Origin: Calditrichaeota bacterium AABM5.125.24
Lineage (GTDB): Bacteria > Electryoneota > AABM5-125-24 > Hatepunaeales > Hatepunaeaceae
DNA length: 10,017 nt
Direction: 5' to 3'
Assembly (NCBI GenBank): GCA_002127415.1
Contig: MWJR01000356.1
Location: forward strand, 1-10,017
The notes under the pieces were generated by a model. It was not told the origin of the DNA and did not search any database. It saw nothing but the letters and a program-made list of their open reading frames with translations. This document shows, piece by piece, positions 6,355-10,017 of this stretch (the first letter of the stretch is position 1; the number at the start of each line of letters is the position of its first letter). The translations under genes and the position numbers were made by a program.

Positions 6355-6387
6355 GGGTGGCCCGGATAGCTCTGCTATCCGGGTTTC
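6355..6387 (+). repeat. Solitary RAYT-family hairpin, copy B
   Basis: Identical to the copy at 5142-5174: head GGGTGG, 10-bp stem CCCGGATAGC/GCTATCCGGG, loop TCT and tail TTTC. On the minus strand it begins 3 nt after the stop codon of the ABC exporter, the same spacing as at hepT. There is no U-run, so it is not an intrinsic terminator in the usual sense. It also lies 32 nt upstream of the broken lipoprotein gene. Confidence 0.8.
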
Positions 6388-6390
6388 AAA

Positions 6391-8235
6391 TCACCCCGCA
6401 AACTGCTGATCACACAATTTCCGGTATAACCCGCCCGCCTGGTAGAGCTCCTGATGGGTGCCGAGCTCGATCAGGTTGCCGTCCTCCAGCACCGCGATAC
6501 GGTCAGCCGACTGCACCGTCGAGAGCCGGTGGGCGATGATGATGGTGGTTCTATCCTGCCGGAAGCGGTCCAGCGCCTCCTGTATCAGCCGCTCGGATTC
6601 GCTGTCGAGGGCCGATGTGGCCTCGTCGAGCAGCAGTATCCTAGGGTCGCGCAGCACGGCACGCGCGATGGCGATCCGCTGCCGCTGCCCGCCGGAAAGC
6701 TGCACCCCCCGCTCGCCCACCTCAGCCTGATAGCCGCCGCTCAGCCGCTCGATGAACTCGTGAGCGTTGGCGGCTTTAGCGGCGGCGATGACCTCACCCT
6801 GCGTCGCGTCCGGCCTGCCGAACAGGATGTTCTCCTCGACCGTCCCTGAGAACAGCAGCGTCTCCTGTGGGACGATGGCGATCTGTTCACGCAGGAAGCT
6901 CAGATCGAGGTCGGACGTGTCGATGCCGTCCAGCTCTATCCGCCCCTCCACCAGTGGATAGAAACGGGGGATTAGGCTCACCAGCGTCGATTTCCCCCCT
7001 CCCGACGGTCCCACAAGCGCCAGGGTCTCCCCCGCCGACACATCCAGGCTGATCCCCCTCAGCACCGGCGTGCCCTCGTTGTAGCTGAATCGGACATCCG
7101 CGAACCTCAGCGCCCCCTTAACTTTTGTTGGCACCCGGCTGCCCGACCCGATGACCGCCCCTTCGTCGGGCTGGTCGAGCAGGCTGAAGATACGCCGACC
7201 CGAGGCAATAGCCCGCTGCAACACGACGTTGGTCTCGCCCAGGTTCTTGATAGGCTTGTATGCGTTGGTCAGCAGCACGATGAAGCCGGTCAGGTCGCCG
7301 ACCGTCATCCCCCCCGACAGCAGCCGGTAGCCGCAGAATATCACCACCCCAACCATCCCGATCGACGAGAACAGCTCCTGGGCGGGGGCGTGGAGCGAGG
7401 CCAGCCTCGCTATCTTCATATTGAAGTGGTAATTATCCCGGATCTTGGCGTTGAAGGCGCCCTGCTGGTCGCGCTCGCGGCCGAAGGCCTTGATAATCTT
7501 GGCGCCTCCGATGGCCTCGCTGAGGAAGGCGGTGTAGTCTGCCACGTTCAGCGACACCCGGCCGCTCACCCGCCGGATCCGGTCGCCGAACAGCTTGATC
7601 AGCACCGCCGACAGCGGGAAGACCGCCAGAGCCATCAGCGTCAGCGACCACTCCATCAGAAACATCATCGCGATGAAGATGACCGCGTAGACCAGCGACT
7701 TGGCCAGCAGGATGCCGGAACGGATGGCCCCCTCGATCTGTGTCACGTCAAATGTCACCCGCGACAGCACATCCCCCGACTTCTCACGGTCGAAATAGGC
7801 CAGCGGAAACCGCACCACCCGTTCGAACAGCTCCTGCTTCAGCCGCATCAGAACCTTATGCGTCACCCCCCACAGCAGGTATTCCTTGACGAAGTGCACC
7901 ACCCCCTTTACGAGCACCAGCGCCAGGGTCAGGCCCGCGACGAACAGGAGCAGACGGCTGGCCTCCCTGGATCCGCTGACGATGAACTCGTAGAGACGAA
8001 ACTCGCCCCACTGGCGGGTGAGGGTGGTCTCGATGGGGCCACCGGAGATCACCGCCTGGCTGATGCCGCTGAACAGGTCCATCAGCAGTGCCACCGCCAG
8101 TGCCACTACCGAGTTTATCCCGCCAACCAGCACAGCCACAATGAGTGATACAGCCAGCACACCCTTGAAGGGGGCGAAGTAACCCAGCAGACGCCGCAGA
8201 ACCCCGCGTCTCTTTATCTCATCCGCTCCTGGCAA
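6391..8235 (-). CDS. MsbA-like ABC exporter half-transporter (membrane domain fused to ATPase)
   Basis: Residues refer to a 614-aa product starting at TTG 8235. The N-terminal half is a type IV exporter membrane domain, with hydrophobic segments near 24-52, 93-115, 178-194, 197-215 and 290-325 and the coupling-helix region RFPLAYFDREKSGDVLSRVT. The ATPase half is complete: Walker A GPSGGGKST (409-417), Q-loop Q457, signature LSGGQ (513-517), Walker B ILLLDEA (533-539), D-loop SALD and H-loop H569. Such proteins work as homodimers in the inner membrane; MsbA flips lipid A precursors, but relatives move other lipids or drugs, and no lipid A gene is adjacent. The start is uncertain. The frame is open to TTG 8289, but there a repetitive AAGCC-rich stretch and a likely promoter leave no room for a ribosome site. 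TTG 8235 gives a normal 15-residue lead-in. The gene is G/C-rich. Confidence 0.88.
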   Translation of the reverse strand: MPGADEIKRRGVLRRLLGYFAPFKGVLAVSLIVAVLVGGINSVVALAVALLMDLFSGISQAVISGGPIETTLTRQWGEFRLYEFIVSGSREASRLLLFVAGLTLALVLVKGVVHFVKEYLLWGVTHKVLMRLKQELFERVVRFPLAYFDREKSGDVLSRVTFDVTQIEGAIRSGILLAKSLVYAVIFIAMMFLMEWSLTLMALAVFPLSAVLIKLFGDRIRRVSGRVSLNVADYTAFLSEAIGGAKIIKAFGRERDQQGAFNAKIRDNYHFNMKIARLASLHAPAQELFSSIGMVGVVIFCGYRLLSGGMTVGDLTGFIVLLTNAYKPIKNLGETNVVLQRAIASGRRIFSLLDQPDEGAVIGSGSRVPTKVKGALRFADVRFSYNEGTPVLRGISLDVSAGETLALVGPSGGGKSTLVSLIPRFYPLVEGRIELDGIDTSDLDLSFLREQIAIVPQETLLFSGTVEENILFGRPDATQGEVIAAAKAANAHEFIERLSGGYQAEVGERGVQLSGGQRQRIAIARAVLRDPRILLLDEATSALDSESERLIQEALDRFRQDRTTIIIAHRLSTVQSADRIAVLEDGNLIELGTHQELYQAGGLYRKLCDQQFAG

Positions 8236-8303
8236 GTTGCTCAACCTACATCCAGCATTTGCATAATGTCCCCAAAAGCCCAAAGCCAAAAGCCTTAAGT
8301 CTT

Positions 8304-8332
8304 AATATACCTGTGCACTGCCTGTGAAACAA
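8304..8332 (-). promoter_or_regulatory. Candidate sigma-70 promoter of the ABC exporter
   Basis: On the minus strand TTGTTT (8327-8332) and TATATT (8304-8309) are separated by 17 nt. The -10 matches five of six consensus bases, the -35 only three. Transcription would begin near 8297, leaving an untranslated leader to TTG 8235. Confidence 0.4.
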
Positions 8333-8387
8333 GATAAAGGTCAGATGAGTATACCATTTATACCACCATTTTTTAAGCATACCATAA

Positions 8388-8415
8388 GGTGGCCCGGGCA
8401 ACAGCTTGCGTCCGG
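8388..8415 (+). repeat. Degenerate copy of the RAYT-family hairpin
   Basis: The head GGTGGCCCGG is conserved. The stem continues GCAA/TTGC around loop CAGC, with a two-base bulge (GT) before CCGG. The tail reads CTCC instead of TTTC. It is either a decayed copy or a related subfamily. Confidence 0.45.
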
Positions 8416-8497
8416 CTCCTGACGGATTGATGCCCATGTTTATTATAATGACCCACTCTTTATCCCTCTGCAATACAGCCAGTCCGAGAACTGCGGA

Positions 8498-8575
8498 ATT
8501 GCGAGGCGTGAAGCGCCGAAGCAATCTATAACCTCTTGATAATACTTTAGATTGCTTCGCTTCGCTCGCAATGAC
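8498..8575. repeat. MITE-like inverted repeat with GAAGCAATCTA arms
   Basis: The left arm (8498-8528) begins ATTGCGAG and ends GAAGCAATCTA. The right arm (8548-8575) reads TAGATTGCTTCG...CTCGCAATGAC. The arms are complementary apart from small insertions in the left arm, and the centre is about 19 nt. Similar ATTGCGAG...GAAGCAATCT repeats are widespread in bacterial genomes. No transposase for it is present. Confidence 0.6.
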
Positions 8576-8695
8576 ATAACGTATTCCCCCATTTTCGGAC
8601 AACCTAAATATAGGGGAGAAAATAAAGAGCTGACAGCACATCCGCCATCGTTTTTTATTAGTAAGTCACACTCCGGTAACCCTGCTGCGTTCATC

Positions 8696-8724
8696 TTGAC
8701 ACATCAACGTCGCGGCAGTATATT
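8696..8724 (+). promoter_or_regulatory. Near-consensus sigma-70 promoter of the TPR gene
   Basis: TTGACA (8696-8701, perfect -35), a 17-nt spacer and TATATT (8719-8724, five of six -10 bases). The direction is toward the plus-strand TPR gene. The predicted start near 8731 gives a leader of about 100 nt to GTG 8832, containing the hairpin at 8774-8806. Confidence 0.7.
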
Positions 8725-8773
8725 GACGGGGTATCCATAAGGTTCGAAAACGTTTAGCATATTAAGAGCACCT

Positions 8774-8806
8774 GGAGGACAGTCCCGAAGTTTCGGGACG
8801 TCCTCC
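8774..8806 (+). repeat. Long hairpin GGAGGAC..GTCCTCC in the TPR gene leader
   Basis: GGAGGAC pairs with GTCCTCC and GTCCCGAA with TTCGGGAC: 15 base pairs with one bulged A and a GT loop. It falls within the leader predicted from the promoter at 8696. The left arm contains a ribosome-site-like GGAGG, but no start codon follows at a suitable distance. It may be a dispersed repeat or a leader structure affecting transcript stability. Confidence 0.55.
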
Positions 8807-8831
8807 CCATCATAATCATACTGGACAGTCC

Positions 8832-10017
8832 GTGAAGCCATCTCACCTCTCTATATCGACGGGCGGGACGCCCATCCTACGCTCTAATTCTCTGATAGAC
8901 ACGCTTCGAGCACGTGGAATCTGGATATTGTTGCTGATCGTCGTATTCCTGACCGGAGGGAACGCTCCGGCGCAGGATCGACCCTCAGCCGTTGCGGATA
9001 AAGATTTCGCTTACGGAGTCGGCCTCTATCGCGACGGCCTCTACGAGATGGCTGCAGCCCGCCTCAACGATTATCTATTGCGCTGGCCCGACTCAGAGAG
9101 AGCCCCTCAGGCGCTCTACCTGACCGGTGAGTGCGCCTTCCAGCTCGGGGAATTGGACGCGTGCCGGGAGGTTATGGAGCGGTTCCTGTCCCGACACCCG
9201 TTCCATCCTCTGGGTGACGAGGCGGCACTGAGGCTGGGGCAGGCGCTGCTGGAGACGGGTGATGCAGCCGGGGCTATTCACCGGTTTTCACGTTTAGTCG
9301 ATGAACATCCCGAAACTCAATTGGCGCCGGATGCAGCTTACTGGACCGCCGAAGCCTCGCTCTCTGCCGGAGACACCGTCGAAGCGCTGAATGGCTACCG
9401 ACGGCTGGTCGAGACCTATCCGGATCACAGCTACTCGCCCTGGGCAGCCTATACCACCGGGTTCATCAGGGAGAACAAGGGCGACACCACAGCGGCGCTG
9501 GCTGCATACAAAGCGGTCTGGAATCAGTATCCTGATGCTGAACCTGCCGCGCAGGCACGCTACCGGGCTGGGAATATGCTCTTCAGCACCGGCAGGTATG
9601 ACCGGGCCCGGAAGCTGCTCCGAGAGGTTCAGGACAGCGAGGCTAAGGGCGAGGTCCGTCGTCAGGCAAGCTTCCTGCTCGGTGAGATAGCCTACTTTGA
9701 GGGGGACGCTAAGACCGCGGCCGGATACTACCGCGCTGTAGTCGAGAGTGATTCCACCTCTAACCCTGCCCCACAGGCACTGTTCGCACTGGGGTGGCTG
9801 GAGGCTGAGGCAGAGAACTGGCAGGCGGCGGCGCGTCAGTTCGAGATCGTGGCCGAGCTGTTCCCGGACAGGCCGCTTTCGGCCCGGGCGCTGGTCGAAG
9901 CCGGGCTGGCCCTTACGCAAGCCGGGAATCCTGACGGTGCGCTCGCGCTCTGGAGGCGGGTTGTTAATGCGAGCCCGGGGACACCGGCGGCCCGGCGTGC
10001 ACTGATAGAGGTAGGAC
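8832..10017 (+). CDS. Exported TPR-repeat protein, 3' end beyond the window
   Basis: The frame is open from GTG 8832 to the window edge (395 codons). No in-frame ATG occurs before 9048, which is inside the repeat region. With GTG 8832 the protein has a long 25-30-residue lead, then a Sec signal-type segment (GIWILLLIVVFLTGGNAPAQ, about residues 29-48). CTG 8892 would give a more usual signal peptide. No clear ribosome site supports either. From residue ~57 to the edge there are tandem helix pairs of about 35 residues (FAYGVGLYRDGLYEMAAARL, AAYWTAEASLSAGDTVEALN, ARYRAGNMLFSTGRYDRARK), classic TPR/Sel1-like repeats similar to the periplasmic CpoB (YbgF) and BamD style. This points to a periplasmic or outer-membrane scaffold for protein-protein contacts. 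The precise role is unknown. Confidence 0.8.
   Translation, partial: MKPSHLSISTGGTPILRSNSLIDTLRARGIWILLLIVVFLTGGNAPAQDRPSAVADKDFAYGVGLYRDGLYEMAAARLNDYLLRWPDSERAPQALYLTGECAFQLGELDACREVMERFLSRHPFHPLGDEAALRLGQALLETGDAAGAIHRFSRLVDEHPETQLAPDAAYWTAEASLSAGDTVEALNGYRRLVETYPDHSYSPWAAYTTGFIRENKGDTTAALAAYKAVWNQYPDAEPAAQARYRAGNMLFSTGRYDRARKLLREVQDSEAKGEVRRQASFLLGEIAYFEGDAKTAAGYYRAVVESDSTSNPAPQALFALGWLEAEAENWQAAARQFEIVAELFPDRPLSARALVEAGLALTQAGNPDGALALWRRVVNASPGTPAARRALIEVG
8861..8873. repeat. Short hairpin GGGCG/CGCCC
   Basis: Five-bp arms around GGA, followed by ATCCTACG. It lies inside the proposed N-terminal extension of the TPR gene and looks like a repeat fragment rather than conserved coding sequence. 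That is one reason to doubt the GTG 8832 start. Confidence 0.35.

Larger units (their letters stand above)
8236..8831. other. Repeat-rich intergenic region between divergent genes
   Basis: About 600 bp separate the ABC exporter (minus strand) from the TPR gene (plus strand). I see no protein gene or structural RNA. It holds a candidate promoter for each flanking gene, a degenerate RAYT-family hairpin, an inverted repeat based on GAAGCAATCTA, and a long hairpin at 8774-8806. Short open frames here run through the repeats and show no family features. Confidence 0.6.

Noticed and set aside
2889..6387. CRISPR array made of the recurring hairpins
   Set aside because: Copies are hundreds to thousands of bases apart with genes between them, in both orientations, with no regular spacers and no cas genes.
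7390..8148. 252-aa plus-strand open frame
   Set aside because: It is antisense to the ABC exporter, rich in His, Gln and Arg as expected of a complement of a G/C-rich gene, with no domain features.
8246..8694. Two overlapping minus-strand frames of 131 and 83 aa
   Set aside because: They run through the GAAGCAATCTA inverted repeat (giving the typical LRAKRSNL translation) and the degenerate hairpin, and have no family features.
9294..9920. 208-aa minus-strand open frame
   Set aside because: It is antisense to the TPR repeat region, whose plus-strand frame gives convincing helical repeats and a signal peptide.

Overview
The window looks like a contig from an uncultivated Gram-negative bacterium, probably of the FCB superphylum or an allied candidate phylum. 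The reasons are a secreted beta-propeller protein whose C-terminus carries the YPNPFN-type sorting/FlgD-like domain typical of those lineages, an MsbA-like inner-membrane exporter, a small lipoprotein gene, and large numbers of short palindromic repeats between genes. The exact phylum cannot be read from the sequence.

Layout. Almost everything reads on the minus strand. From left to right: a small conserved-looking protein of unknown function (21-458); an intergenic block made of three consecutive inverted repeats (489-604); a secreted BNR/Asp-box propeller protein with three tandem Ig-like repeats and a C-terminal sorting domain (619-2817); a RAYT-type (IS200-like, HUH) transposase bounded by two nearly identical inverted hairpins (2889-3515); a B12-binding radical SAM protein with a DUF4070-like tail (3565-5046); a MntA-HepT toxin-antitoxin pair (5178-5808); a small SmpA/OmlA-like lipoprotein gene split by one in-frame TAA (5900-6322); and an MsbA-like ABC exporter (6391-8235). 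A repeat-rich intergenic region follows (8236-8831). The only plus-strand gene is a TPR protein that runs off the right edge and is preceded by a near-consensus sigma-70 promoter.

The most coherent system is the RAYT and its hairpins. Two 35-bp flanking copies lie in inverted orientation around the transposase and differ only in the loop. Two further copies, identical to each other over 34 bp, sit 3 nt after the stop codons of hepT and of the ABC exporter. The upper stem differs between flanking and solitary copies but stays perfectly paired (GTTG/CAAC versus ATAGC/GCTAT), so the hairpin, not just the sequence, appears to be conserved. This resembles the REP/REPIN-RAYT relationship, here with a GGGTGG head and a TTTC tail.

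The genes do not form one pathway. Base composition changes visibly between blocks: the unknown protein, the radical SAM gene and the lipoprotein remnant are A/T-rich, while the propeller, exporter and TPR genes are G/C-rich. With the toxin-antitoxin pair and the repeats, this suggests an accessory, repeatedly rearranged stretch between core-like genes.
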